A model generated the notes under the pieces. That model saw only the letters and a program-made list of their open reading frames with translations, was not told the origin of the DNA and ran no database searches. Shown here in pieces: positions 9,477-19,541 of a stretch of 64,000 bases of DNA. Numbering within the stretch: position 1 is the first letter of the stretch; the number at the start of each line of letters is the position of its first letter. Source of the stretch: Maribacter sedimenticola (GTDB lineage Bacteria; Bacteroidota; Bacteroidia; Flavobacteriales; Flavobacteriaceae); NCBI RefSeq assembly GCF_900188415.1, contig NZ_FZNV01000002.1, forward strand, positions 291,339 to 355,338. The letters are read 5' to 3'. The translations under genes were made by a program, and so were the position numbers.

Positions 9477-10085
9477 TTATTTCTGAGGCCTTATCTTACT
9501 TTTTATTTCTTGTAAGGTTAACATTTTTTGAGAGGACCTATTTTCTTTTGCAAAAGCAGTATGGTAATCATGATTTTCTAAGAAATCCACCTGTACTTGT
9601 AACCATTCTTCTTTTGTTTCTAAAACATTGTAATAAATAAATTCTTTAAATAATTCCTTGCTCAATTTATTATAATCTGTTCTTCCAAGATAATCTAAAT
9701 CGGCATCTGCTAAAATTTCTTCATAAAAAGTGGTTGGTTTTTGAGGAACTTTAGTAGCCCTTATTAAACCATTAACCGTGGCAATTTGTCTTTCATTAAG
9801 TTCCTTTTTTAAAAAAGGTTCAATTTCTTTAATACCTAATTCTTCATGATTAACTGGAGAAATTAAATAACCTATATCATGACTTATTGCAGCAATACGA
9901 ATTAAATCTGCGTTGTCTTTGTCAATTGCATAGTGAGAAATATATGTATTACAAACATTGGCTACATCTATAGTGTGTAATATGCTATGATAAGTTAGAT
10001 GACAAGGCCATTTGTCTTTCATATAAGAAAGAATTTCTAAACTTAAATTGGGGTAAGATGCTTTATTATGTAAGTGTGTAACCAT
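9477..10085 (-). CDS. HD-domain phosphohydrolase
   Basis: This 202-residue soluble protein carries the HD metal site: H37 (YHSILHTIDV), H69-D70 (AISHDIGYL) and a later ILADADLDYLGR motif that supplies the last Asp. This subfamily ('YHxxxHT ... HDxG ... DADLDYLG') commonly accompanies nucleotide-signalling proteins in Bacteroidota, often fused to the Pycsar-effector membrane domain. It lies 20 bp upstream of that membrane protein and 101 bp downstream of the receiver-cyclase on the same strand. A role in hydrolysing a phosphodiester or nucleotide signal is inference. The metal site looks intact. Confidence 0.85.
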   Translation of the reverse strand: MVTHLHNKASYPNLSLEILSYMKDKWPCHLTYHSILHTIDVANVCNTYISHYAIDKDNADLIRIAAISHDIGYLISPVNHEELGIKEIEPFLKKELNERQIATVNGLIRATKVPQKPTTFYEEILADADLDYLGRTDYNKLSKELFKEFIYYNVLETKEEWLQVQVDFLENHDYHTAFAKENRSSQKMLTLQEIKSKIRPQK

Positions 10086-10186
10086 TGTATGGTAACGAAA
10101 TTTGAAAAAAATAAAATTTATATTTTCAATTTACGATTTATAGAATAAAAATCATTTTGTTTTAAATACTATTCGGGTTAAACATG

Positions 10187-11227
10187 TTATTCTATTACAT
10201 TATAAACAGTAAGAGGTTGCGCTTTGTTTTTCATGTTAATACTACCAAGGTTCTCACATTTAAAAGCTTCTTTAACCTGCTCATAGCAACCTTCGCAGAT
10301 AATTATTTGATTTTCCTTTGCGGCATCTTGCAACCTAGCGGCCGTATTTACGGTATCGCCAATTACGGTGTAATCTAGACGCTTAAGAGTGGCGGAACCA
10401 ATATTGCCCGAAATCATTTCACCACTTTTAATACCTATGGAAACCTTTGGCTGGTATGTTTCTTTGCCTTCCTCTTTGGGTAAAAGGTTCACTTGATTTC
10501 TAATGGCAAGAGCGGCATCAATGGCGCGATCTAAATGATATTCTCCTCTAAATACGGCCATTACGGCATCACCTATAAATTTATCTATAATACCATTCTG
10601 TTCCATAATTTCTTTGACCATGGCATCAAAATAAGTGTTGAGCATGGTGACTACTACATCCGGACTTGTAGTTTCACTTATTTTTGTGAATCCACATACA
10701 TCTACGAACATGACCGTGCCTTCAATGCTTTCGTTTGCCATGATCTTTGACTCGTACTCCTGTCCCCCCATGAAATTAAGCACGTTTTCATCCACGTACA
10801 TTTTAAGGATATTATTTTCCTTAATTGCCTGTAGTGTCTTTCTTATTTCTTTGGCATGCTTCAGGGTTTTCTCCATGGTCAAAGTAAGGTCCTCAAAATT
10901 GATGGGCTTGGTAATGAAGTCAAAAGCACCACGGTTCATGGCCACACGAATATTTTCCATATCACCATAGGCGGAAACAATGACCGCTTTAATAAGCGGA
11001 CTGGATTCATGCAATTCTGAGAGTAGGGTAAGACCGTCCATCTCTGGCATGTTGATATCGCTCAAAACAATATCCACCCCTGGATGTTCAGCAAGTTTAT
11101 CCAATGCATCCTTCCCGTTTACCGCAAAGACAAATTCATATTCGTTTTGCCGTATTTGCTTCCTAAATTTTTGTTTGATGAGTATCTCTAAGTCCGTCTC
11201 ATCATCTACTACCATTATCTTTGCCAT
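10187..11227 (-). CDS. Response regulator with class III adenylate/guanylate cyclase output
   Basis: Residues 1-122 of this 346-residue protein form a receiver domain with the acidic pair D8/D9, phospho-acceptor D57 (VLSDINMP), S85 and K107. A helical linker leads to a class III cyclase at about 165-346. Catalytic residues are complete: metals D176 (MFVDVCGFT) and D220 (IGDAVM), substrate selectors K216 and T287 (YTVIGD), transition-state N294 and R298. The K/T pair points to ATP. Phosphorylation by the upstream histidine kinases should control cyclic-nucleotide output. It lies 4 bp after the stand-alone receiver and ends the kinase operon. Confidence 0.93.
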   Translation of the reverse strand: MAKIMVVDDETDLEILIKQKFRKQIRQNEYEFVFAVNGKDALDKLAEHPGVDIVLSDINMPEMDGLTLLSELHESSPLIKAVIVSAYGDMENIRVAMNRGAFDFITKPINFEDLTLTMEKTLKHAKEIRKTLQAIKENNILKMYVDENVLNFMGGQEYESKIMANESIEGTVMFVDVCGFTKISETTSPDVVVTMLNTYFDAMVKEIMEQNGIIDKFIGDAVMAVFRGEYHLDRAIDAALAIRNQVNLLPKEEGKETYQPKVSIGIKSGEMISGNIGSATLKRLDYTVIGDTVNTAARLQDAAKENQIIICEGCYEQVKEAFKCENLGSINMKNKAQPLTVYNVIE

Positions 11228-11231
11228 AGTC

Positions 11232-11606
11232 TTACGTTAAGGTTATCAGCTTATCTTTAAGGAGAGAAAAATCTAAAGGTTTGGTTAGAAAGTCGTCCGC
11301 ACCTAGATTTTTTGCCATTGTTCTATTTTCATCATCTCCATAGGCGGTAATCATCATAACCATAGGAGGCGGTTTTACATAATTTTTTTTGATGGTATCT
11401 AATAATTCCAATCCGCTCATACCAGGCATATTAATGTCAGATAATATAAGTACTGCTTCATGTTCCATTGCTTTCATTAAGTTTAAGGCTTCTTCGCCAG
11501 AAAAGGCAAATACAAACTCTAATTCTTCTTTTCGTATTTCTTTTCTAAAACGCTGTTGAAAAAGCACTTTAACATCTTGTTCGTCATCTACAACTAATAT
11601 TTTCAT
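11232..11606 (-). CDS. Stand-alone response regulator receiver
   Basis: This 124-residue single-domain receiver has D7/D8, phospho-acceptor D57 (LILSDINMPG), T83 (MITAYGDD) and the KP motif (FLTKPLDF). It has no output domain, so it likely shuttles or buffers phosphate between kinases and the receiver-cyclase 4 bp downstream. Its sequence resembles that cyclase's receiver (shared RFRKEIR/KFRKQIR and FVFA segments), which suggests local duplication. It lies 18 bp after the propeller kinase gene. Confidence 0.92.
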   Translation of the reverse strand: MKILVVDDEQDVKVLFQQRFRKEIRKEELEFVFAFSGEEALNLMKAMEHEAVLILSDINMPGMSGLELLDTIKKNYVKPPPMVMMITAYGDDENRTMAKNLGADDFLTKPLDFSLLKDKLITLT

Positions 11607-11624
11607 AAGGTAGTTTTTAGTGGT

Positions 11625-14600
11625 TTATTTTATTGGTAATGCTATGGTGAAGGTGGTGCCTTCTCCCTGTTTGGTGTCAACAGTTAATTCACCGCCATGT
11701 ACTTTTACAATATCATAGCTTAGTGATAGTCCTAATCCGGTTCCTTCCCCAGAAGGTTTGGTCGTGAAAAAAGGTTGAAATATTTTATCCAATACCTCTT
11801 TAGGTACTCCGTTGCCATTGTCCGATACTTTTATGAATACCATAGTATCTTTCTTTTCCGTAGTTACCGAAACGGTAGGTTCGTAACCATTTTGGTTTTC
11901 TTCTTTTTTCTTTTTTACCACATAAAAGGCATTGGTAATAAGGTTGAGAATAACTCTACCCATATCTTGAGCTACGATATTCAATTTGCCGATTGAGTCA
12001 TCAAAATCGGTATTCAACGTGGCATTGAAGCTTTTGTCTTTTGCACGTAAACCATGGTAGGCTAGACGTAGGTATTCATCTGATAAAGTATTGATATCGG
12101 TCATTTCTTTTTGACCGGTACTACTACGGCTATGTTGCAGCATTCCTTTTACGATACCATCGGCACGCTTGCCATGAAAAATGATTTTATCCTCGTTATC
12201 AGAAACATCTTTGGCCAGGGCTTTTACTTCCTCGTAGTTGCCATTCTCAATTTCTTCTTCCATTTCTTCTAGAAGTTCTTTATTTACTTCAGAGAAGTTG
12301 TTGACGAAGTTTAGCGGATTTTGAATTTCGTGGGCAATACCTGCAGTAAGTTCACCCAAACTTGCCATTTTTTCAGATTGGATAAGCTTTGATTGTGTGG
12401 ATTTTAATTCGTCTATTTTAGTCTTAAGCTGAACTGTTCTATGACTAACTCGCTCCTCTAATATTCTATTTTCCTTAGTTAGTTTTCTGGCCCTAAATAC
12501 AATATATGCCCTTAAAATACTAGCTGCAATTAAACCGAAGAGCAAGTATGCCCACCAAGTTTGCCACCATGGCGGCTTTATTTTAAATGAAAGTGTATCT
12601 GGTACGGACCAATCGCTATTAGCACTTTTAACAGCCACTTTAAAGGTGTAATCCCCTGGTTTTAAGTTATAATAATTTTTGGTCTTTGTGGCATTTGCAG
12701 CATAGCTCCAATCTTCATCTTCACCATCTAGAATAAATCGATAGTTTAGTTTATCCCTATTAAATATAGCATCACTACCATAGCTAAAACTAATACTGTT
12801 CTGGTCATAGGGGAGTGTAAGACCTTCGGGAATATTATAAGGAGGTTTAACGGAATCCCAACTTATACTATTGGTACTGGCATAGGCTGAAGTTTGCACA
12901 TTTGTAGAATCTTTTATAATAGTTAAATCGAACCACGGGTTTTCATCCATGACGAACATGTTGTTGATTTTCACTGTTCCGATAGTGCTATCTTGTTGTG
13001 GTTCTGAGTTAAGAACAAGTAGTTTCCATTCATTGGAAGTACTCGTAACACCTGACCAAAACTGACCGTTTTTTAAAAACTTAGGGGAATCTTGTAAATA
13101 ATCGTTCGATTTAAAACCAAGTCCCGAATTAAAATTGTAGAAGCCTTTATCTGTTGTTTTTGCAGTGGCTTTTTCCATGGCAATTAAGCCATTACCACTA
13201 GCAGCGTACATGATACCTCCTTTTTCTGTTAGATCATAAAAATCTGTAGGGTATAGTCCGTTTTCTTTCTTTATTGGGGTTAGCGTATTTTGTTCTAAGT
13301 TAAGTATGTTAACACCATTTTCGGTAGCTAACCATAGCTCTCTTTCATTTGAAATTTTGGCTGTGGATACATTGTTATTGCTAAGACCTTGTTCTTCTCT
13401 AAGGTAACTTACGGTGTTCGTTTTTAAATTTACTTTGGCTAATCCGTTCGTAGTAGGGGTCCAAAGAATTTCTTTGTCATAAACCATTATAGATCCGCTT
13501 CCCGCTATTAAAATATCAGGGTCACTTTTGGATACTATTTTTTTAAAGCTATTGGTTTTAATATTATAGACATACAGACCCGTTCTCGAATATATGGCAA
13601 AAGTATGCTCATTGATAATTGCAATACCTGCTCCGAAAAGATCAGAACCATTGGCGTATGAGGTGAGTTTATTTTTTTGCCGATCAAGAATAGAAAAGCC
13701 ATCTCTAGTATTTAAAAAGTACATATTAGGTGTTATCTCTTTAATGAAATTAATTGTGTTAGGATTACAATGTAATTGCTCAAAACTAAGAGCTCTTATA
13801 GAATTATTATTCAAGTTGATAATATTGATTCCCGCAGCCGTACCTAACCATATGTCGCCATTTGAGTCTTCTACTATTTCCCATATTTCATTATTTATTA
13901 AACCTCTTGTGTCATCAAAATATTCTGTTTGTAAAGTGTAATCTGTGGTTATTAGCACTCCATTATCCGTACTGGCAATCCATAAAGAGCCATCATTTCT
14001 TTTTAAGGGTCTAGGAATCTTTAGAGAGCCTTGTAGTGCGCTGTTTAAAGCTATTGTTTTGTGTTTTTCCAGATTATTACTTAATATAAATGCCTCTTTG
14101 GCTCCCAAGATCCAGAAGTTACCTTCGTTATCTTGTTCCAATTCGGTGCCTATTATGCTGTAGCCATTTTCCGGGTCTAATATTTTTACGGTATTTTCTT
14201 TTAATGAAAGCCGTAAAACCCTGGGATAGGCGGTGTTATTGGTAGCAAAAGGATACGGATAATTAAGCCAAATGTTACCCGTTTGATCTTCTGTAACATC
14301 CGAAACTATTGAGTTTATTTCAATGTCTGCAATCTTTGAAAGTGTTTTAAGTTTCTTTCTGTCTCTATCTAAAACCCTCAAATGATTTGTAAAACCTAAC
14401 CAAAGGTTATTATTGCTATCTTCAAAAAGTCTCCAAGGTTTATTACTATTAACGTTGCTTACTTTTTGAAAACTTTTTAATTCCGGATCCATAGTATAGA
14501 AGCCTTCGTTTAGCGATGCTATATACATAGTACCGGTATGGTCGCAGAGAACATCGAACGGGGTAAAATTTTCAGTTCTAGTAATGGTATATTCTATATT

Positions 14601-15272
14601 ATTATCAAAATCTAATACGTTGATAATACGATCTGCAGGTCTAACCAACCAAAGTTTGCCTTGTTTGTCAAATTCCATTTTGTAAACTGTATTGTAGTCA
14701 TAGATAAATGCATTTTCACCGTCATAAAGTGTTAATGATGTAAAGGACGATGAACCTACCCAAATACTACCATCCTCAGTTTCTAAAAAGGAGGTAATAT
14801 CATTAGAGGGCAATCCTTCATTTGTTGAAAGTTGTAAAAGATTTACGTGAGTACCGGCCACATTCGCTGGGGGTTTCATTTTGGTAATGTTCGGTTTTTT
14901 TATGGTTGATTTTGTAATAGTAAATGAAACAGAATCGAGTATTATTTTTTCTGTCGGAAAATTATTCCAATCCAGATCATACTCCTTCATGGGAGACTTC
15001 AATGGTTTAAACGTGTTTAGTTCAAAAGGTTTGCTGGGCAAGGCATCCACATTTAAATCATACGATATAGGAGTTGTCAGCGTGTCGTTGGTTATAATTT
15101 CCCATTCAAAAGGTTCGGGGTCCGTAAATTGTAATGGCATGGTTTCTGGAACCTTAAAATTACCTACTGTAGTTTCCGTTTCGGACTTGCTTTGTTTGTG
15201 GCAAGAAACCAAAAACAAGCAGCAGAAAAAGCCTATTATAAGTACAAGTTTACTTTGTTGTATATTTTTCAT
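11625..15272 (-). CDS. Lipoprotein two-component propeller histidine kinase
   Basis: This is a 1215-residue sensor kinase. The signal ends in a lipobox (LFLVSC, C24), so the sensor is lipidated at the N-terminus as well as held by a C-terminal helix. Residues about 145-770 contain many propeller repeats of the form 'EDSNGDIWLGT'. A Y_Y_Y domain follows (about 845-920, KLNYRFILDGEDEDW), then one membrane helix after PPWWQTWW, a coiled coil, a HisKA domain with the phospho-His in GIAHEIQNPLNF, and HATPase N, G1, F and G2 boxes. Unlike classical hybrid sensors it lacks a receiver and an AraC domain; those functions may be supplied by the two receiver genes downstream. Its kinase half is related to the three upstream kinases but clearly diverged from them. 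Confidence 0.92.
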   Translation of the reverse strand: MKNIQQSKLVLIIGFFCCLFLVSCHKQSKSETETTVGNFKVPETMPLQFTDPEPFEWEIITNDTLTTPISYDLNVDALPSKPFELNTFKPLKSPMKEYDLDWNNFPTEKIILDSVSFTITKSTIKKPNITKMKPPANVAGTHVNLLQLSTNEGLPSNDITSFLETEDGSIWVGSSSFTSLTLYDGENAFIYDYNTVYKMEFDKQGKLWLVRPADRIINVLDFDNNIEYTITRTENFTPFDVLCDHTGTMYIASLNEGFYTMDPELKSFQKVSNVNSNKPWRLFEDSNNNLWLGFTNHLRVLDRDRKKLKTLSKIADIEINSIVSDVTEDQTGNIWLNYPYPFATNNTAYPRVLRLSLKENTVKILDPENGYSIIGTELEQDNEGNFWILGAKEAFILSNNLEKHKTIALNSALQGSLKIPRPLKRNDGSLWIASTDNGVLITTDYTLQTEYFDDTRGLINNEIWEIVEDSNGDIWLGTAAGINIINLNNNSIRALSFEQLHCNPNTINFIKEITPNMYFLNTRDGFSILDRQKNKLTSYANGSDLFGAGIAIINEHTFAIYSRTGLYVYNIKTNSFKKIVSKSDPDILIAGSGSIMVYDKEILWTPTTNGLAKVNLKTNTVSYLREEQGLSNNNVSTAKISNERELWLATENGVNILNLEQNTLTPIKKENGLYPTDFYDLTEKGGIMYAASGNGLIAMEKATAKTTDKGFYNFNSGLGFKSNDYLQDSPKFLKNGQFWSGVTSTSNEWKLLVLNSEPQQDSTIGTVKINNMFVMDENPWFDLTIIKDSTNVQTSAYASTNSISWDSVKPPYNIPEGLTLPYDQNSISFSYGSDAIFNRDKLNYRFILDGEDEDWSYAANATKTKNYYNLKPGDYTFKVAVKSANSDWSVPDTLSFKIKPPWWQTWWAYLLFGLIAASILRAYIVFRARKLTKENRILEERVSHRTVQLKTKIDELKSTQSKLIQSEKMASLGELTAGIAHEIQNPLNFVNNFSEVNKELLEEMEEEIENGNYEEVKALAKDVSDNEDKIIFHGKRADGIVKGMLQHSRSSTGQKEMTDINTLSDEYLRLAYHGLRAKDKSFNATLNTDFDDSIGKLNIVAQDMGRVILNLITNAFYVVKKKKEENQNGYEPTVSVTTEKKDTMVFIKVSDNGNGVPKEVLDKIFQPFFTTKPSGEGTGLGLSLSYDIVKVHGGELTVDTKQGEGTTFTIALPIK

Positions 15273-15290
15273 ACTGGTTTGGTTGTTGGT

Positions 15291-17408
15291 CTAGTTTGGT
15301 AATTCTATAAAAAAAGCGGTTCCTTTATTTTTTGTTGTTTCTACTTTTAACTTTCCATCATGTCCTTTTGTCACAATATCATAACTCATACTTAAGCCTA
15401 AGCCGGTACCTTGACCAGTTGGTTTAGTGGTAAAAAAAGGTTGGAATATTTTCTCTTTGACTTTTTCAGGAATGCCATCACCATTATCAGAAACACTAAT
15501 GGTGATATATTCATCAGACTTTTTGGTACTGACAGTAACTATGGGCTTAAAACTAACATCTCTTTGTTTTTTCTCGTTTACCGCATAAAACGCATTGGTA
15601 ATCAAATTAAGAATTACCCGCCCCATATCTTGTGGTACAATATTTACTTTTCCAATGCTCTCATCAAAATTTGTAATGAGTTCTGCATTAAATGATTTAT
15701 CCTTTGCCCGCAGACCATGATAGGCCAAGCGCAAATACTCATCTGCAAGGGTATTGATATCAGTTGGTTCTTTTGTGCCGCTACTGCTTCTGGAGTGTTG
15801 AAGCATTCCCTTTACAATATTGTCCGCACGTTTACCGTGATGGTTTATTTTTTCAAGGTTTTGTTTGATATCCAACGAAATAGCCTTCACTTCTTCAAGA
15901 TCTCCTTTATCCAATTCCTCGTTCATTTCATCAATGAGTTCATTGCTTACTTCAGAGAAATTATTGACGAAGTTTAAGGGGTTTTGAATTTCATGGGCAA
16001 TGCCGGCCGTGAGTTCACCAAGGCTCGCCATTTTCTCGGATTGGATGAGTTGAGATTGTGTGGCTTTTAGATCATCTAAAGATTGATTTAATTCTGATGT
16101 GCGCTCCTTAACTTGTTGTTCTAAGGTATCTTTTTGTTCAGATAGAATGGATTCTTTTTCTTTGGATAGTTTTTGAACACGTTCTAAATTTAAACGTAAG
16201 GATTGACTTCGGTTACCAAAGAAATAGCCCAAATATATGGCGATACTTAAGGGTAATAGGATATAGGCAAAAGGTACATAGTAGATTAATTGTGGTAGAT
16301 CAAAATAGCCTAGTTGATGTAATGTAGCTATAATCCAAAATATTAAATTAAGGACACCCGTTAAAAGAAAAATTAGAGCTCCAATTTTATCAGATTTATA
16401 TGAAAGACTACTAATTCGTAGAAATTCAACAAGAATGATAACTCCAAAAATATGTCCGGTATATACTGAAGAGACAAGAAACCCTGAAAGGATTAATAGG
16501 ATACCTATTGCAGTAATACCCCAGTAAAAATACCCAATACGTTTATTGAAAATTTTGTAAATGCAATAGAGAGCAGCTAAGGGGTAGAGTACATTAAGAA
16601 TACCAATAATAAAATCATATTTAAACTCATAAAAGTTAGTTTTATATTCTAACAAAATGGCACCCAGAAAACAGGAGTATAATAGACTGGTTAGTGCAAA
16701 ATAACCATTGATTTTTTCGCGTTTAAAAAATATATACAAAAAAAGAAAAAGTACAAACATAAATAATACGATACCCAAGACTATATATAAATTGTTGTAA
16801 TAATTTCTTGTTTCTTTAATTGGAGTAACAAGTCTTGGGTCGGTGGTTAGTATATTATGTATTGAGGTGGCTTGTATATAAATATGACCATCGTTCATAA
16901 AATATTTAGGATATTTTCGCTGAGAATTTACAAACCTAACAGCCAATAGATGTGCTTTATTTTTTTCTAAAGGCAAGTGAAATACGATTTTCCATGAAAA
17001 GATCGTTTCAATTTCTTCTGGATTGGAACTCACTTTACCAAGGGTGCGTATAAGTTTACCATCAAGATAAATTTCAGAAGCACCTGCTTGATAAACATTT
17101 AACACAATAGGATTATTGAACGTGCTGTCTGTTTTAATAAGCTTGCGAAACCATACAATTTCATTGTCGCCACCAATAATTTTATTATTTGGTTTGTTTA
17201 AATTTTTACTTGAGATTTTTGTCCAAGATGAATCATCAAATTTAGGGTCAGACCAATTGATATTATCACCCTTTTTATAACTCCAATTGGATTCCAGATA
17301 TGCCCATCTATTTACTAAGGTGGTATCTGAAATTGTTAATACTTTTTCCTGTTGACTAAAAACTGTCAACGAAAGTAGAAAGCCAATAATGTATAATATA
17401 TGTTTCAT
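15291..17408 (-). CDS. 7TM-DISM-type histidine kinase, copy 1
   Basis: This sensor kinase has about 705 residues. A signal peptide (MKHILYIIGFLLSLTVFSQQ) precedes a jelly-roll-like periplasmic domain with EIYLDGKLIR, then about seven membrane helices (roughly 205-410), a coiled coil and a kinase core. HisKA carries GIAHEIQNPL, and the HATPase boxes LITNAFYAV, VSDNGDGIPEK and GQGTGLGLSMS are intact. The start was chosen at the second Met by alignment with the next copy; an upstream ATG at 17414 would add two residues. The upstream kinase gene ends directly before it, so the genes are cotranscribed. The kinase half is nearly identical to copies 2 and 3. Confidence 0.9.
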   Translation of the reverse strand: MKHILYIIGFLLSLTVFSQQEKVLTISDTTLVNRWAYLESNWSYKKGDNINWSDPKFDDSSWTKISSKNLNKPNNKIIGGDNEIVWFRKLIKTDSTFNNPIVLNVYQAGASEIYLDGKLIRTLGKVSSNPEEIETIFSWKIVFHLPLEKNKAHLLAVRFVNSQRKYPKYFMNDGHIYIQATSIHNILTTDPRLVTPIKETRNYYNNLYIVLGIVLFMFVLFLFLYIFFKREKINGYFALTSLLYSCFLGAILLEYKTNFYEFKYDFIIGILNVLYPLAALYCIYKIFNKRIGYFYWGITAIGILLILSGFLVSSVYTGHIFGVIILVEFLRISSLSYKSDKIGALIFLLTGVLNLIFWIIATLHQLGYFDLPQLIYYVPFAYILLPLSIAIYLGYFFGNRSQSLRLNLERVQKLSKEKESILSEQKDTLEQQVKERTSELNQSLDDLKATQSQLIQSEKMASLGELTAGIAHEIQNPLNFVNNFSEVSNELIDEMNEELDKGDLEEVKAISLDIKQNLEKINHHGKRADNIVKGMLQHSRSSSGTKEPTDINTLADEYLRLAYHGLRAKDKSFNAELITNFDESIGKVNIVPQDMGRVILNLITNAFYAVNEKKQRDVSFKPIVTVSTKKSDEYITISVSDNGDGIPEKVKEKIFQPFFTTKPTGQGTGLGLSMSYDIVTKGHDGKLKVETTKNKGTAFFIELPN

Positions 17409-17414
17409 TATCAT

Positions 17415-19535
17415 TTAAATTAAAGGAAAAATGATTTTAAAAGTAGTTCCTTCACCTTGTTGTGTTGTCACCAGCAATTCACCACTATGCCCCTTAGTAA
17501 TAATATCGTAACTCATACTTAAACCCAAGCCGGTACCTTGCCCGGTAGGTTTGGTGGTGAAAAAGGGTTGGAATATTTTCTCTTTGACTTTTTCAGGAAT
17601 GCCATTACCATTGTCAGAAACACTAATGGTGATATGTTCATCAGACTTTTTGGTACTGACAGTAACTATGGGCTTAAAACTAACATCTCTTTGTTTTTTC
17701 TCGTTTACCGCATAAAACGCATTGGTAATCAAATTGAGAATTACCCGCCCCATGTCTTGTGGTACAATATTTACTTTTCCAATGCTCTCGTCAAAATTTG
17801 TAATGAGTTCTGCATTAAATGATTTATCCTTTGCCCGCAGACCATGATAGGCCAAGCGCAAATATTCATCGGCAAGGGCATTGATATCAGTGGGTTCTTT
17901 TGTGCCGCTGCTACTTCTAGAATGTTGAAGCATACCTTTCACAATATTGTCCGCGCGTTTACCGTGATGGTTTATTTTTTCAAGGTTGTGTTTGATATCC
18001 AACGAAATAGCCTTCACTTCTTCAAGATCTCCTTTATCCAATTCCTCGTTCATTTCATCAACAAGTTCATTGCTGACTTCAGAGAAATTATTGACGAAGT
18101 TTAAAGGGTTTTGAATTTCATGGGCAATGCCGGCCGTGAGTTCTCCAAGGCTCGCCATTTTCTCGGATTGGATGAGTTGAGATTGGGTGGTTTTTAATTC
18201 ATCTAAGGATTGATTTAATTCTGATGTTCTTTCTTTAACTAGTTGCTCTAAAGTATTTTTTTGTTGAGATAAAATAGATTCTTTTTCTTTGGATAATTCT
18301 TGGACACGATTTAAATTTAATCTTAAATCTTGACTGCGCTTTCCAAATGCGTAACCTAAATAGATAGCTAAAACAACAGGAACGAGCATAAAAGAAAAAG
18401 GAATAAATTTATCTATGCGCTGGTCTACTAAACCCATATACCAACATATCATTAAAGTCCAAAAGACAAGGTTAATACAACTAGAACTTAAAAATAAAAA
18501 GCTGGCAATTTTATTTTTTTTCCAAGATTTTAAACTTAAACGTATAATACCAACATAATAGAAAATTGACCAGATAGGCCCCAACGCGTCAGGATTAAAT
18601 AAAAAGTAACAACCTATAGTTAAAAAACATAAAAAACTAATAGCTTTATAAACAAGGTCTATAGGCTTTTCTAATATTTTGTAAAAACAGAATAAAAGGA
18701 TAAGGCTTGAAATAAGAATGCAAGTGTCATAATAAAACGTGAGCCAAAAATAAGTGCCAGTAGTATTTTGATGAAACGACAATACTCCTAAGGTAAATAG
18801 AATTAAGAATAATAAAGAGGCAGCAAAATAACCGTTAATTTTCTCTTTAGGAAAGAAAATAAAAAACGATAGGAAAATAATAAACATTAGAATAGCAAGA
18901 CCAAGTGAGATATAATAACTATTGACAAATTGTTGAAAATAAGCTACACGTTTATTCTTTACCACATCAGTTGAATTGGCATTACGCAAAGACGATATAA
19001 AAATTCTAATTAGGCCGTTATGATTGTAGATAGGGTATTTGTATTGCGCATTGACAAAGCGTACAGCTAAAATTTGTTCCTTGCCTATCTCTAAAGGTAA
19101 ATGAAGCACTTGGCTAAATGGGTTATGGTAGATAACTTCATCCTTATTAGAGCTTACATTGCCCAATTGGTGAATTAGTTTGCCATCTAAATAAATTTCT
19201 GAAGCTCCTTCTTGAAAGATATTTAAAACCAGTGCATCATTAAACGACTGGTCTGCCATAATACGTTTACGCAACCATACAATTTCGCCCCTATCTGCAA
19301 TTACGTTTTTTCCGTCAAGCAGATTTAAGTTAGTGCTAGAGAATTCATTCCAGGTAGAATCATCAAATTCTGGATTAGCCCATACTATATTATCTCCTTT
19401 TTGATAACGCCAATCTTCACCAAGAATCATCCATTTATCAGCCACAGTAGTATCTGAAATTGTTAATACTTTTTCCTGTTGACTAAAAACTGTCAACGGT
19501 AGTAGAAAACCAATAATGTATAATATGCGTTTCAT
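17415..19535 (-). CDS. 7TM-DISM-type histidine kinase, copy 2
   Basis: This 706-residue kinase has the same layout as its downstream neighbour: signal peptide, jelly-roll domain (EIYLDGKLIHQLG), about seven membrane helices, coiled coil, HisKA with GIAHEIQNPL, and an intact HATPase (VSDNGNGIPEK, GQGTGLGLSMS). The signal peptide and first 30 residues almost match copy 1, and the DNA there is nearly identical too (17331-17371 versus 19459-19499). The membrane region has diverged strongly. The final 25 residues instead match copy 3 (GHSGELLVTTQQGEGT), so the gene is a mosaic. It lies 6 bp downstream of copy 3. Confidence 0.9.
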   Translation of the reverse strand: MKRILYIIGFLLPLTVFSQQEKVLTISDTTVADKWMILGEDWRYQKGDNIVWANPEFDDSTWNEFSSTNLNLLDGKNVIADRGEIVWLRKRIMADQSFNDALVLNIFQEGASEIYLDGKLIHQLGNVSSNKDEVIYHNPFSQVLHLPLEIGKEQILAVRFVNAQYKYPIYNHNGLIRIFISSLRNANSTDVVKNKRVAYFQQFVNSYYISLGLAILMFIIFLSFFIFFPKEKINGYFAASLLFLILFTLGVLSFHQNTTGTYFWLTFYYDTCILISSLILLFCFYKILEKPIDLVYKAISFLCFLTIGCYFLFNPDALGPIWSIFYYVGIIRLSLKSWKKNKIASFLFLSSSCINLVFWTLMICWYMGLVDQRIDKFIPFSFMLVPVVLAIYLGYAFGKRSQDLRLNLNRVQELSKEKESILSQQKNTLEQLVKERTSELNQSLDELKTTQSQLIQSEKMASLGELTAGIAHEIQNPLNFVNNFSEVSNELVDEMNEELDKGDLEEVKAISLDIKHNLEKINHHGKRADNIVKGMLQHSRSSSGTKEPTDINALADEYLRLAYHGLRAKDKSFNAELITNFDESIGKVNIVPQDMGRVILNLITNAFYAVNEKKQRDVSFKPIVTVSTKKSDEHITISVSDNGNGIPEKVKEKIFQPFFTTKPTGQGTGLGLSMSYDIITKGHSGELLVTTQQGEGTTFKIIFPLI

Positions 19536-19541
19536 TGCTAT

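Noticed and set aside
8863..10085. Calling this a phage-defence island.
   Set aside because: Only the effector family and nearby cyclases recall Pycsar; no restriction, toxin, integrase or other defence genes are present, so a signalling role is at least as likely.
17538..18104. Long plus-strand open frames opposite the kinase domains, repeated in all three copies.
   Set aside because: They mirror the conserved minus-strand kinase sequence and recur only because the kinases are duplicated; no start signal or protein family supports them.
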